A DNA stretch of 64,000 nucleotides from Flagellimonas algicola (GTDB lineage Bacteria; Bacteroidota; Bacteroidia; Flavobacteriales; Flavobacteriaceae), in assembly GCF_005937185.1 (NCBI RefSeq), contig NZ_VCNI01000001.1, positions 248,001 through 312,000 on the forward strand, given 5' to 3'. The translations under genes and the position numbers were made by a program. How positions within the stretch are numbered: the first letter of the stretch is position 1; the number at the start of each line of letters is the position of its first letter. The notes below the pieces were generated by a model. It did not search any database. It was not told the DNA's origin and worked only from the letters and a program-made list of their open reading frames with translations. This document shows positions 1 to 8,628 of this stretch, one piece after another.

Positions 1-2
1 TA

Positions 3-62
3 AATACCAATGGCTTTGAAAGAGCGAACAATTGGGAAGAAATCGCAGCCAAACTTTTGTAA
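3..62 (+). CDS. C-terminal tail of an unidentified protein
   Basis: The first bases form an open frame that reads about 19 residues and stops at a TAA at 60-62, eight bases before the next start codon. The tail ends in NNWEEIAAKLL. The start lies outside the window and so little remains that no family can be assigned. The short gap suggests that it is co-transcribed with the following hydrolase genes. Confidence 0.5.
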   Translation, partial: NTNGFERANNWEEIAAKLL

Positions 63-70
63 CTTGAGGT

Positions 71-799
71 ATGGAAATCCCTAGACCTTGGTGCAAGCTT
101 CTTTTCTTATGCAGTTTCTTTCTGCTTCACGCCTGTGCTGCGCAGACGCAGATCATTGAAGATAATGTGGAAACCGTCACGCGGGAGAACCTTAGATATT
201 ATCTGTACTATCCCCAAGACTATGAAGCCGATGGCGATAAAAGTTTCGGTTTATTGCTGTTTTTGCATGGAGGAGGAGAAGCAGGAGGTGATTTGGAGGA
301 AATCAAACAAAACGGCCCACCCAAACTGCTGGTTGAGGGCAAACAATTTCCTTTTTTGGTCTTGGCTCCCCAAAATCCACATAAAAAGAAGTGGTGGAAT
401 GCTGAAGCTGTCAAACAACTTTTGGATTCTGTGGTGACCACCAACAATGTAGATGTGAGCAGAATCTACCTTACCGGTTTAAGCCGGGGTGGAAGTGCCG
501 CTTGGGAATTAGCTACCCAATATCCCAACACCTTTGCCGCCATGGCCGTGGTCTGTGGAATGACCCCATTGCCCTATGCACATTGGATAGATAAAAATAT
601 GCCTATTTGGGTGTTTCATGGTGAAGATGACAACGTAATTGCTGTGGAAGAATCGGATAAAATGGTAGAAAAGCTGCGGAAGATGAATTACAAGGTGAGA
701 TATACCCGATATGGGAATGTTGGACATAACTCATGGGAACGGGCCTATACCACGGATTCCTTATATACTTGGTTTGCCAATCAAAAACGAATAAGATGA
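71..799 (+). CDS. Secreted alpha/beta-hydrolase lipoprotein (predicted peptidase/esterase)
   Basis: The 242-residue protein begins with a lipoprotein signal peptide ending in the lipobox LHAC (Cys22), so it is probably anchored in the envelope. The rest is a compact alpha/beta-hydrolase fold of the kind annotated as predicted peptidase or poly(3-hydroxybutyrate)-depolymerase/feruloyl-esterase-like. The oxyanion segment FLHGGGEAGG is at about 65-73 and the nucleophile elbow GLSRGG has Ser138. The acid is probably Asp186 or Asp187 in HGEDDNV, and the likely catalytic His is 219 in NVGHNSW. The stop overlaps the start of the next gene in an ATGA, so the two are translationally coupled. The substrate cannot be read from the sequence; an ester or peptide outside the cytoplasm is the safe statement. 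Confidence 0.8.
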   Translation: MEIPRPWCKLLFLCSFFLLHACAAQTQIIEDNVETVTRENLRYYLYYPQDYEADGDKSFGLLLFLHGGGEAGGDLEEIKQNGPPKLLVEGKQFPFLVLAPQNPHKKKWWNAEAVKQLLDSVVTTNNVDVSRIYLTGLSRGGSAAWELATQYPNTFAAMAVVCGMTPLPYAHWIDKNMPIWVFHGEDDNVIAVEESDKMVEKLRKMNYKVRYTRYGNVGHNSWERAYTTDSLYTWFANQKRIR

Positions 800-1518
800 A
801 AAAACTTTTGCTTATAACCTTGGTTTTGTTCGCCGGATGCAAAGAGGTCAAAGAAAAAACACGGGAAGCTACCTCTTATGAACAAACCACCCAACAGGAA
901 GTAATAGAGACCATAAATCAAGCTCCAAAACAGGTCTTTAAATCATTTGAAGGTTTAGCGGATACTACCTTTGTGCGGTTGGCCGATTTTAGTGATGATT
1001 TCGCTTATGACATGAGGTATGCCACTGAAAACAATTTTTTGAAAGCCAAGGTGTACGATTGCCCTGAATGTTATACACGTGTAAAGACTGCCAAAGCTCT
1101 CATTGCGGCCAACACCGATTTCTTGGCTAATGGAGTGAAGATTAAGTTTTTTGATTGTTACCGGCCCAATAGCGTTCAGTATAAGATGTGGGAAATAGTG
1201 TCCAATCCCCAATATGTTGCTGACCCAGTGAAAGGATCTATCCATAACAAAGGAGGTGCTGTAGATATTACTTTGGTGGATATGGAGGGGAAAGAACTGG
1301 ATATGGGAACAGATTTCGATTTTTTTGGAAAACGCGCTTATCACGATAATATGGATTTGCCCCAAAACATCTTGGACAACAGGAAGTTGTTAAAGGAGAC
1401 TATGGAAGCCTATGGCTTTTGGTCTATCCGAACCGAATGGTGGCATTACAACCTGTCTGCCGGATCAAACGATAAAGTGGCTAATTTTAAATGGAATTGC
1501 GATCAAACTGAAAACTAA
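796..1518 (+). CDS. D-alanyl-D-alanine dipeptidase, VanX/DdpX-type (M15D) lipoprotein
   Basis: This zinc dipeptidase of peptidase family M15 cleaves D-Ala-D-Ala. The start at 796 is chosen because it gives a lipoprotein signal (LFAGC, Cys15) and an ATGA overlap with the upstream gene; a longer upstream start would lose both. The VanX signature is complete: Arg123 in CYRP, zinc ligands His150 and Asp157 in SIHNKGGAVD, and Glu214 plus His217 in EWWH. At 240 residues it has the family's usual length with a lipoprotein leader added. With no VanH or VanA ligase nearby, a role in peptidoglycan turnover or D-amino-acid dipeptide scavenging is more likely than glycopeptide resistance. Confidence 0.9.
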   Translation: MKKLLLITLVLFAGCKEVKEKTREATSYEQTTQQEVIETINQAPKQVFKSFEGLADTTFVRLADFSDDFAYDMRYATENNFLKAKVYDCPECYTRVKTAKALIAANTDFLANGVKIKFFDCYRPNSVQYKMWEIVSNPQYVADPVKGSIHNKGGAVDITLVDMEGKELDMGTDFDFFGKRAYHDNMDLPQNILDNRKLLKETMEAYGFWSIRTEWWHYNLSAGSNDKVANFKWNCDQTEN

Positions 1519-1520
1519 TT

Positions 1521-2441
1521 ATGAAAAGACTACCCATCACTGTACTAGTTTCCCTATTTTTTTTAAATGGATTGGTTGCCCAGGATACCATCATCCAACT
1601 TTGGCCCAAAGGGGTTCCCAATCAAATCGATATAGGAGAAAAGGAGGTGGACACTTTGGAAAACATTCGCTGGGTGCGCAATGTGCAACAGCCATCCATA
1701 GAGGTGTATCTGCCAAGTCTTCCAAATAATACGGGCAAAGCTATTTTGTTGTTTCCAGGTGGAGGTTATCAAGGATTGGCCTACAATTGGGAGGGAGTGG
1801 ATTTTGCAAAGGCTTTCAATTCCCAAGGGATTGTGGGCATTGTGGTAAGATATCGTTTGCCCAATTCCAAATCCATAGTTAAAAACAGACACGAAGTGCC
1901 CTTACAAGATGCCCAACGTGCCATTCGATTGGTACGGAAGATGGCACCAAAATGGAACATTGACCCAGACGAAATTGGAATCATGGGCTTTTCAGCAGGG
2001 GGCCATTTGGCTTCAACCTTAGGCGTTCATTATGATGACAAAGTCTATGATAATCAAGATGATGCAGACCAACTTAGCGCTCGACCCGATTTTATGGCAT
2101 TGGTTTACCCCGTAATCACGATGGACAATGAGATAACACATGGAGGGTCTAGAGAAGCCCTGTTGGGGAAGCAAAGCTCAGATGAGCTTATGAAGCATTT
2201 TTCCAATGAGCTGCACGTGAATGCCAATACTCCGCCGACATTTTTATTGCATGCCACGGACGATGAGGCCGTAATCGTTGAAAACAGCCTTAGGTTTTAT
2301 AGCTCGCTTAAGAGTCATGAGGTACCTGTAACGATGCACATTTATCCTTCAGGGGGGCATGGTTTTGCGCTGGGGCTGAATCATACATTGTTGAAAGGAT
2401 GGCTCAATGGATTTATTGAATGGTTGTCGTCCATGGACTAG
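1521..2441 (+). CDS. Secreted alpha/beta hydrolase, acetylxylan-esterase/BD-FAE-like
   Basis: The 306-residue protein has a Sec signal peptide ending near LVAQ (about residue 21). The domain is the esterase type often annotated as endo-1,4-beta-xylanase B or acetylxylan esterase: oxyanion segment LLFPGGGYQGLAY (76-88), nucleophile Ser158 in GFSAGGH, acid Asp247 or Asp248 in HATDDEAV, and His280 in GGHGFALG. The start follows the upstream stop by two bases, so the three hydrolases at 71-2441 form one unit. The likely action is removal of acetyl or other ester groups from plant or algal polysaccharides, which is inferred from the family only. Confidence 0.8.
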   Translation: MKRLPITVLVSLFFLNGLVAQDTIIQLWPKGVPNQIDIGEKEVDTLENIRWVRNVQQPSIEVYLPSLPNNTGKAILLFPGGGYQGLAYNWEGVDFAKAFNSQGIVGIVVRYRLPNSKSIVKNRHEVPLQDAQRAIRLVRKMAPKWNIDPDEIGIMGFSAGGHLASTLGVHYDDKVYDNQDDADQLSARPDFMALVYPVITMDNEITHGGSREALLGKQSSDELMKHFSNELHVNANTPPTFLLHATDDEAVIVENSLRFYSSLKSHEVPVTMHIYPSGGHGFALGLNHTLLKGWLNGFIEWLSSMD

Positions 2442-2475
2442 GTGAGGACATTTCATCTTGCTCTTAAAACCCTGG

Positions 2476-3657
2476 TCAATTACATTTTTGTGATACGATA
2501 ACGGTTCGCTTATTTTCCTTATCCGTGGTAAAGAACAGATAAGTTTCCCCACCATCCTTGATTTTGTGTTTTCTCCTTAGTTCCGCTACGGATAGTGGAA
2601 AGTTTCGGGTGCTTACATTGGCCTTGGTATTTGAAAAGGACTTCATACCGCTCTTGGAATAGGGTAGGACTTCCCCAATTTTAAAGGCTCTGCCAGGAAA
2701 ATTCAAGCGTTTTTCTGAAGTGTACAAATGGGAATGCTGATGCAGCTTCTGAACCCCAGTGGATTTGCCAATGGATTTGAACCCGCCTGATTTTAAGATG
2801 GCCGCATTGGGTTCATAGAGATAGTTTTGGGGTTTTCCGAATTGAACAGTGATCTGTTGTTCGTCTTGTAAATTGAAATCGAAGCAAATTTGTTGGTCTT
2901 GAAATAGGTTGACGGTTTTTATCTCAACTTCACTTGCATAGCCCTGTTCCAAAACGTATAAAAGTTCCTTTACCTCATTTTGGGCGGCAACCACATGAAT
3001 TTCCTTTACAAATTTTAGTTCTTGGATGCCCTGCTTTAAATCCAGAAGGGGAGAGGTCTTGATCAAAATTCGGGATGCTTTTTCAAAAAGTAGAGGAAGA
3101 TACTTAGGTAGGTTAGGCAAACAATCCTCAAGTAAAAACACTTTTCCTTTTTTATCATTTCTTCTGGAGGGGTCTACAAAAATCCAATCAAAAGTGTTCC
3201 CTGTGGTTTTCAAAAATTCCAACCCATCACCTGGAATACAAGTGATATTATTTCTGTCCAAAGCTTTAAAATTATGCTCCGAAATTTCACTCAAATTTGA
3301 ATCCATTTCGCAATGAAAAACCGACTCAAAATGGGATGAAAAATAGAAGCTGTCCACGCCAAGTCCCCCTGTCAAATCCAACAGCTTTTTTCCTTGAATC
3401 AAGTCAGCTTTATACATTGCTGTTTGCTCCGAACTGGTTTGCTCAATGTGAAGCTTGGGAGGGTAGTAAATGTTTGGTGTCTGGAACCAGATAGGTAGTT
3501 TTTCCCTGCACTTTTTTTTGGCTTCAAGCTGGATTACAAGCTCTTTTTGTGAAATACCATCAAAAAGTGGTTTGTTAAGCAAAACTGACACGATGTCAGT
3601 ACTCCAATTTTTTTCTATAAAATCTTGAACACCAGTATTTAATATCAATTCATTCAA
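2476..3657 (-). CDS. Class I SAM-dependent methyltransferase with THUMP-like/PG1098-type domains
   Basis: The 393-residue protein has a Rossmann methyltransferase core with motif I LLDLTGGLGVDSF (about 92-104) and a DPSRRNDKKG segment at about 160-170. These are typical of the Bacteroidota family with an N-terminal PG1098 ferredoxin-like domain and a C-terminal THUMP-like domain. The C-terminal part (PLSVAELRRKHKIKDGG) matches the THUMP-like region. THUMP domains bind RNA, so RNA methylation is the likely role, but the target base is unknown. It is the last gene of a minus-strand operon and lies 7 bases after the AI-2E-family gene. Confidence 0.8.
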   Translation of the reverse strand: MNELILNTGVQDFIEKNWSTDIVSVLLNKPLFDGISQKELVIQLEAKKKCREKLPIWFQTPNIYYPPKLHIEQTSSEQTAMYKADLIQGKKLLDLTGGLGVDSFYFSSHFESVFHCEMDSNLSEISEHNFKALDRNNITCIPGDGLEFLKTTGNTFDWIFVDPSRRNDKKGKVFLLEDCLPNLPKYLPLLFEKASRILIKTSPLLDLKQGIQELKFVKEIHVVAAQNEVKELLYVLEQGYASEVEIKTVNLFQDQQICFDFNLQDEQQITVQFGKPQNYLYEPNAAILKSGGFKSIGKSTGVQKLHQHSHLYTSEKRLNFPGRAFKIGEVLPYSKSGMKSFSNTKANVSTRNFPLSVAELRRKHKIKDGGETYLFFTTDKENKRTVIVSQKCN

Positions 3658-3664
3658 ACTGACA

Positions 3665-4765
3665 CTATAAGTTTTTTGTAAGCTTTTTCACTACTTCGTT
3701 TTCCGCCAAAAACTCCTTCAAAATCACCTTAATCGCGGTATATCCGGGTACGGCAACCACCATACCAACAACTCCAAATAGCAAACCGGCAATGATGATC
3801 ACCAAGAAGATTTCCAAGGGATGTGATTTCACACTTGTGGAAAAAATGAAGGGCTGGGAAAAGAAATTATCGATTAATTGGCCGATCACCAAACCAATCA
3901 AAACATACATGGCTTTGGGAAGAATTACGGTGCTGAAGTCTGCACCCAAAAAACTCGTCATGGTTAGGGTAAGCATGATGGCTCCGCCAATGATCGGACC
4001 GATGTATGGAATGATGTTGAAAAGGGCGCAAAGGAATGCAATCACAATAGCATTTTCAACACCCACAATTAAAAGTGCAATGGTGTAAATTACAAAGAGG
4101 ATGAACAGTTGTAACAGGATTCCAGCAAAGTATCTGGACAATAAATTATTGATTTTGTCAACAGACTTCACCAAGTTGTTTTCCTTATCATCGGGAACAA
4201 AAGTGAGCATCCCATTTTGAAAAAGTTTGCTGTCCTTCAAAAAGAAAAAAGAGATGAAAAGCACCGAGAAAAGACCAATACTGAAACTGCTAAGGGCATT
4301 CATGAAGGAGTTAAGAACGTTGGGAATAAATCCAAGATCCAACCCTTCCAAAACATTCTTCTCTAAATGAGAGTCCTCGATTAAATGACTTACACTGTCC
4401 GTTGTTGCCCCAAAATATTCCAAAATCTGAAGGTATAGGGTATTGACATCTGCTTTTAACGATTCAATATCCAACAGGGAGAGGTTTCTACTTTGCTCGT
4501 TGATCAATGGGATGAACAAAGCCAGTATGCCCAAAAAAATGGCCAACATAAAAACCATGGTTGCAATTACAGCCAAGGTATTCGGGAATTTAAGTTTTCT
4601 TCTAAGAAACAGAACAATGGGTCTTCCCAGCAAGGCAATAACGGCAGCTATAGCCAAATACGCCAGGACAGACTGAATCTTAAACAGTAGATAAGCAATA
4701 AGCACAATACCTACAATGATAGCTACCGCCCTTAATATTCCGTTGGCAATGGTTTTGGATCTCAT
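3665..4765 (-). CDS. AI-2E family (PerM-type) membrane transporter
   Basis: This 366-residue polytopic inner-membrane protein has hydrophobic segments at about 10-40, 60-90, 155-180 and then a cluster from about 210 to 350. It contains the family's C-terminal signature region (NIIPYIGPIIGG at about 250-261). The long hydrophilic segment at about 90-150 is the usual extracytoplasmic loop. Members of this family have been linked to autoinducer-2 export, Na+/H+ antiport or general permease functions, so the substrate is open. It is three bases downstream of the DUF4159 gene in the same operon. Confidence 0.88.
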   Translation of the reverse strand: MRSKTIANGILRAVAIIVGIVLIAYLLFKIQSVLAYLAIAAVIALLGRPIVLFLRRKLKFPNTLAVIATMVFMLAIFLGILALFIPLINEQSRNLSLLDIESLKADVNTLYLQILEYFGATTDSVSHLIEDSHLEKNVLEGLDLGFIPNVLNSFMNALSSFSIGLFSVLFISFFFLKDSKLFQNGMLTFVPDDKENNLVKSVDKINNLLSRYFAGILLQLFILFVIYTIALLIVGVENAIVIAFLCALFNIIPYIGPIIGGAIMLTLTMTSFLGADFSTVILPKAMYVLIGLVIGQLIDNFFSQPFIFSTSVKSHPLEIFLVIIIAGLLFGVVGMVVAVPGYTAIKVILKEFLAENEVVKKLTKNL

Positions 4766-4768
4766 GGT

Positions 4769-5419
4769 TTAACTTTTAAATGCATATTCCACAATATTGG
4801 CACCCATTTGCAGGGCTTTCAAGCGTACTTGTTCTGGGTCATTATGAACGGAGGGGTCTTCCCAACCGTCTCCCAGATCACTCTCAAAAGTAAATAGTAG
4901 GAGTAAGCGACCCTGGTCAAAAATTCCCAACGCTTGAGGTCTTTTACCATCGTGCTCATGAATCTTGGGCAAGCCATTGGGAAACTTGTACTGTTGGTCG
5001 AATATGGGATGGTCCGCCCCCAATTCTTCCAATTGCTTTTCTGGAAAAACCTTTTCCAATTGACTCACTAAATACGGTTCCATACCATAATTGTCATCCA
5101 CATGAAGGAAACCGCCGGAAAGTAGATACGTTCTTAAATTCAATGCTTCTTCTTCCGTGAAAAATACATTACCATGACCGGTCATGTGCAGATATGGGTA
5201 TCTAAAAATGGATATGCTACCGGCCTCCACAGTTTGTGGTTTTGGATTGATTTTGGTTCCGATATTGGCATTACAAAATGCAATAAGGTTAGGCAGTGCG
5301 GTGGGGTTGGAATACCAATCTCCTCCACCTCCGTATTTGAGTACTGCAATGTCCTGAGCATGACCCAGGGTCATCATAAAAAAAGTTAAAAAGAGCAAGC
5401 GTTTCGTAAGTAGTTTCAT
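4769..5419 (-). CDS. DUF4159 domain-containing secreted protein
   Basis: The 216-residue protein starts with a signal peptide (MKLLTKRLLFLTFFMM, cleavage near GHAQ). The start at 5419 is preferred over one six codons upstream because a GGAGG ribosome-binding site precedes it and a Bacteroidetes -7 element sits at 5443-5450. The mature part contains MTGHGNVFFTEEEA and GGFLHVDDNYG, typical of DUF4159, a family with a class I glutamine-amidotransferase-like fold and no established activity. It heads the operon with the AI-2E-family permease and the methyltransferase. Confidence 0.85.
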   Translation of the reverse strand: MKLLTKRLLFLTFFMMTLGHAQDIAVLKYGGGGDWYSNPTALPNLIAFCNANIGTKINPKPQTVEAGSISIFRYPYLHMTGHGNVFFTEEEALNLRTYLLSGGFLHVDDNYGMEPYLVSQLEKVFPEKQLEELGADHPIFDQQYKFPNGLPKIHEHDGKRPQALGIFDQGRLLLLFTFESDLGDGWEDPSVHNDPEQVRLKALQMGANIVEYAFKS

Positions 5420-5442
5420 GGACCTCCGATTAACCAATGAAT

Positions 5443-5450
5443 CAAATGTA
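5443..5450 (-). promoter_or_regulatory. -7 promoter element for the DUF4159 operon
   Basis: On the minus strand this reads TACATTTG, a perfect TAnnTTTG match, 23 bases upstream of the start at 5419. No TTG at the expected -33 distance is seen. The position supports the chosen start codon. Confidence 0.5.
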
Positions 5451-5458
5451 CAGTATTC

Positions 5459-6241
5459 ATGATTAAAAAAATCATAATTTCTTCCATGGCCCTTTTTGGG
5501 ATGTCCTTGGCCACTTTGTACAAGGTAGATAGCATGGAGGTTCTACCCAGCGCATCCAAGGAGGTTGAAAATACGGTGAACGCGCCCATAGTGGTTTTGG
5601 AACTTTTTACTTCCCAGGGATGTTCTAGTTGTCCTCCCGCCGACCGGCTTTTGGACAAGGTGAAAAGCCAATTTCCGGACAAGGTTTTTGCGCTTTCGTA
5701 TCATGTGGACTATTGGAATTACATTGGTTGGAATGATCCTTTTAGTAAATCAGGTTATAGCAAAAAGCAAGGAGAATACAATATAAAATTTAAAAACCGC
5801 AGCAACTATACCCCTCAACTTGTGGTTAATGGAATGGAGCACTTTGTGGGATCCAATTCCTCTAAATTATATGCCAGTATCAATACCTATAGCCAAGAAA
5901 ATCCAGCAAATAAAATTCAACTTAACAATGTGCAGAAAGCATCTTCAGAAATAAAATTTGATTACACATTAACCGGGAATTTGGAAGGGAGAAAAATAAG
6001 GATCATTTTGGTCTTGGATGAGCGAACAACCCAAGTCAAAAGGGGAGAAAACCGTAATAGATCACTCAAGAACAGCAACATTGTCGTGGCAGAAAAGTAT
6101 CTTATGTTCCCTGAAAAAAATGGGAGCGCTCATATACCCATCCCAAGCATAGTTTCAGCAAATGATAAGATTATGCTGATGGCCCTGGTTGAAACCGAGA
6201 ATTTGGATATTGTTGGGGCTACCAAAAAGGCCTTACGCTAG
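5459..6241 (+). CDS. DUF1223 domain-containing (thioredoxin-like) secreted protein
   Basis: This 260-residue protein has an N-terminal hydrophobic signal segment (MIKKIIISSMALFGMSLA). The mature domain begins VVLELFTSQGCSSCPPADRL (about 45-64), the characteristic DUF1223 opening, with a CSSC motif resembling a thioredoxin-like CxxC site. DUF1223 proteins have no established function; the motif suggests a periplasmic redox or metal-related role. The gene is divergent from the DUF4159 operon with a 39-base gap, and its stop overlaps the stop of rsmE by 4 bases on the opposite strand. Confidence 0.85.
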   Translation: MIKKIIISSMALFGMSLATLYKVDSMEVLPSASKEVENTVNAPIVVLELFTSQGCSSCPPADRLLDKVKSQFPDKVFALSYHVDYWNYIGWNDPFSKSGYSKKQGEYNIKFKNRSNYTPQLVVNGMEHFVGSNSSKLYASINTYSQENPANKIQLNNVQKASSEIKFDYTLTGNLEGRKIRIILVLDERTTQVKRGENRNRSLKNSNIVVAEKYLMFPEKNGSAHIPIPSIVSANDKIMLMALVETENLDIVGATKKALR

Positions 6242-6942
6242 CTATTGATTATAGCAACAGTGGTGCAGGCAACTATAGCTGCCGTCTCAGTACGCAGTCT
6301 ATTGTTCCCTAAAGAAACTGGAACAAAACCTTTTTCTTGGGCCAATTGAATCTCGGTTGTTGAAAAATCCCCTTCAGGGCCAACTAGAATAGTCACATCT
6401 TTATCAGCGGCGGCTCTTCTTTTCAACTCCATTTTTTCACCCTCCTCGCAATGGGCAATAAATTTGAGACCTTCCATTTGCTGTTCCATAAACTGCTTAT
6501 ATGAAATAGCTGGATTTAATTTTGGTAAAAAAGTCTGCAAAGACTGTTTCATCGCCGATTGCAGCACCCGCTCCATACGTTCTAGTTTAATAACCTTGCG
6601 TTCTGACCGTTCGCAAATGATAGGGGTAATCTCATCCACACCAATTTCCGTAGCTTTTTCTAGAAACCATTCATAGCGGTCATTCATTTTGGTGGGAGCA
6701 ACAGCCAAATGCAAATGGTAGCGTTTGGGAATGCTCTTCTTTTCCGTTACAATTTGAGCTTTACACTTTCTGGGGTCTGCAATCAAGATTTCCGCCTCGA
6801 ACAGATAGCCCATCCCATTGGTGATATAAAGAATGTCTCCCTCTTTCTTTCGAAGTACTTTGGCGATATGCTTACTTTCTTCCGAGTTAAAAAAGAACTG
6901 TTTAAAACTATTGTCCAACGAAGGGTTGTAGAAAAGTTGCAT
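6238..6942 (-). CDS. rsmE: 16S rRNA (uracil1498-N3)-methyltransferase RsmE
   Basis: The 234-residue SPOUT-class methyltransferase methylates N3 of U1498 in 16S rRNA. The knotted C-terminal SAM site is clear: LVGPEGDFSTTE (about 191-202) and SLGNNRLRTETAA (about 215-227). The N-terminal PUA-like part carries HIAKVLRKKEGD (about 25-36). The length is that of the family. It is preceded by the TfoX-domain gene with a 3-base gap, so both are probably on one transcript. Confidence 0.95.
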   Translation of the reverse strand: MQLFYNPSLDNSFKQFFFNSEESKHIAKVLRKKEGDILYITNGMGYLFEAEILIADPRKCKAQIVTEKKSIPKRYHLHLAVAPTKMNDRYEWFLEKATEIGVDEITPIICERSERKVIKLERMERVLQSAMKQSLQTFLPKLNPAISYKQFMEQQMEGLKFIAHCEEGEKMELKRRAAADKDVTILVGPEGDFSTTEIQLAQEKGFVPVSLGNNRLRTETAAIVACTTVAIINS

Positions 6943-6945
6943 AAA

Positions 6946-7272
6946 TTACAATTTACTTTTTGCGTGTTCCAGACCCAATTCTATCCAACCTTGTAGCTGT
7001 TCCTCAGTTTTGAAACCCTCAGCGGACACAAAGATGAATTCCTTCATCGGTTTGCCAGTAAAGTCCATGGGTCTTACAAAATCTTGCTGTAATGCTGCCC
7101 CCATTTTGTCTGAAACAATCCGAACCATCAAATCATCCTTAACCGGTCCCACGGTCATTTTTCCTCCATACAAAAAAGCGATGCCGCCAAACATTTTCTT
7201 TTCGGTAAAGGGTTCTGGAAACAGTTTTACCGCTGCTCTAATCCGTTCCGCAAGTTCTTCATTATAAGCCAT
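6946..7272 (-). CDS. TfoX/Sxy N-terminal domain protein
   Basis: This 108-residue protein consists only of the TfoX N-terminal domain, with KKMFGGIAFLYGGKM (about 25-39) and DLMVRI. In gammaproteobacteria full-length TfoX/Sxy regulates competence, but the stand-alone domain is widespread and has no known role in Bacteroidota, so no competence function should be inferred. It lies directly upstream of rsmE and downstream of the repeat-rich gap at 7273-7527. Confidence 0.85.
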   Translation of the reverse strand: MAYNEELAERIRAAVKLFPEPFTEKKMFGGIAFLYGGKMTVGPVKDDLMVRIVSDKMGAALQQDFVRPMDFTGKPMKEFIFVSAEGFKTEEQLQGWIELGLEHAKSKL

Positions 7273-7527
7273 GGGTTAAAGTTAATGGTTATGAGTTGAA
7301 AGTCGAAAGTCAACGGTTTAATGTTGAGTTTTAAATTTTAAATGCTTAATGGATTTCTAATTCAACATTTAACACTTAAAATTGAACATTGTTCAATCCC
7401 AAGTTCAAGTTCAAGCTCAAACACAAGAATTCTGATTTCTAACTTCTGAAATCCACCACAGGCACCTGGCATCCGACACCTGGCATCCAAAATTCAAAAT
7501 TGAACATTGTTTATTGCTAATTGAAAA
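7273..7527. repeat. Repeat-rich noncoding spacer between TfoX-domain gene and tsaD
   Basis: This AT-rich spacer of 255 bases has several layered repeats. A 16-base direct repeat (AAAATTGAACATTGTT) occurs at 7378-7393 and 7496-7511. A perfect inverted repeat, ATTGAAC-ATT-GTTCAAT, occupies 7381-7397. A 12-base word CACCTGGCATCC occurs at 7463-7474 and 7477-7488. Short TTCAAG/TTGAAAGTC words are iterated around 7293-7310 and 7400-7420. No coding frame is convincing. It may be a decayed or dispersed repeat element, but that cannot be shown from one copy. Confidence 0.6.
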
Positions 7528-8556
7528 TCAACTACCGATTGCATAACGAGCCTTGGCGGCTGCACTTTGGTCGGTAAAGTCCTCTTCCAAGAATTTAAGA
7601 TAGCCCACAATCCCGACCATGGCTGCATTGTCCGTACAATAAGCAAATTTTGGGATATAGGTTTTCCACCCCATGGTTTCTTCGGCTTCCTTAAGCCTGG
7701 ACCTAATGCCCGAATTAGCAGCAACCCCACCTCCAATAGCAACCCGCTTTATTCCGGTTTGTTTTACAGCCAGCTTTAGTTTGTCCATCAAAATTTCCAA
7801 GATGGTATGCTGAACGGATGCACAAATATCCTTGATGTTTTCTTGGACAAAATCTGCATTTTTCTGTGTTTCCCGTTGCAAAAAGTAGAGAATGCTCGTT
7901 TTTAATCCACTAAAACTAAAGTTGAGACCCTCCACCTTGGGTTTTGGGAAGGGATATGCCTTAGGATTTCCTTCCCGTGCGTATTTATCCACCAAAGGCC
8001 CGCCTGGGTAGGGAAGTCCCATGAGTTTGGCACTTTTGTCAAAGGCTTCCCCAACGGCATCATCCAGGGTTTCACCCAAAACTTTCATTTCAAAATAGTT
8101 GTTCACCTGAACAATTTGGGTATGTCCACCGCTAATGGTCATTCCCAAAAAAGGAAATTCCGGTCTTTGGGTGTCCTGATCCTTAATAAAATGGGCTAAA
8201 ATATGGGCTTCCATGTGGTTGACCTCGATCAAGGGTATATCCAATCCCAAAGCCAATGATTTGGCAAAGGAAGTGCCCACCAACAATGATCCCATAAGTC
8301 CTGGTCCACGCGTAAATGCTATGGCGGATAGTTGTTTTTTGTCGATATTTGCTTTGGCCAAGGCCTGATGGACCACAGGAACAATATTTTGCTGGTGTGC
8401 CCTGGAAGCCAATTCTGGGACAACACCTCCGTATTGCCTGTGAATTTCTTGCGTTGCCACCACATTACTGAGCACCTCGGTATTGCAAAGTACGGCCGCC
8501 GAAGTATCGTCACAAGAGGATTCTATGGCAAGGATGTATTTTTTTTCTGTAGTCAC
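7528..8556 (-). CDS. tsaD: tRNA N6-adenosine threonylcarbamoyltransferase TsaD
   Basis: This enzyme transfers the threonylcarbamoyl group to A37 of ANN-decoding tRNAs (t6A synthesis). The 342-residue sequence begins ILAIESSCDDTSAAV and carries the metal-binding motif NHMEAH (His114, His118), the ISGGHTQ segment and the C-terminal GGGVAANSGIR and DNAAM motifs. All are conserved features of the ASKHA-fold TsaD/Kae1 family. The length is normal. It is transcribed divergently from tamB across a 72-base gap that contains a good promoter for tsaD. Confidence 0.97.
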   Translation of the reverse strand: MTTEKKYILAIESSCDDTSAAVLCNTEVLSNVVATQEIHRQYGGVVPELASRAHQQNIVPVVHQALAKANIDKKQLSAIAFTRGPGLMGSLLVGTSFAKSLALGLDIPLIEVNHMEAHILAHFIKDQDTQRPEFPFLGMTISGGHTQIVQVNNYFEMKVLGETLDDAVGEAFDKSAKLMGLPYPGGPLVDKYAREGNPKAYPFPKPKVEGLNFSFSGLKTSILYFLQRETQKNADFVQENIKDICASVQHTILEILMDKLKLAVKQTGIKRVAIGGGVAANSGIRSRLKEAEETMGWKTYIPKFAYCTDNAAMVGIVGYLKFLEEDFTDQSAAAKARYAIGS

Positions 8557-8582
8557 GGATTTTGGAACAAAAATTGGTCGAG

Positions 8583-8610
8583 CAAAGGTAAAACATAAAG
8601 CCCTATCAAA
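8583..8610 (-). promoter_or_regulatory. Promoter of tsaD
   Basis: On the minus strand TTTG (8607-8610) is followed after 16 bases by TACCTTTG (8583-8590), which matches the Bacteroidetes -33 TTG / TAnnTTTG -7 arrangement closely; the spacing is one base shorter than the commonly quoted 17-23. The -7 box lies 26 bases before the tsaD start. Confidence 0.6.
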
Positions 8611-8628
8611 AAATTAAGGAAAATACTG

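Noticed and set aside
796..1518. Vancomycin-resistance function for the VanX-type dipeptidase
   Set aside because: There is no vanH, vanA or regulator nearby and the protein is a lipoprotein among secreted hydrolases; VanX relatives are common in non-resistant bacteria.
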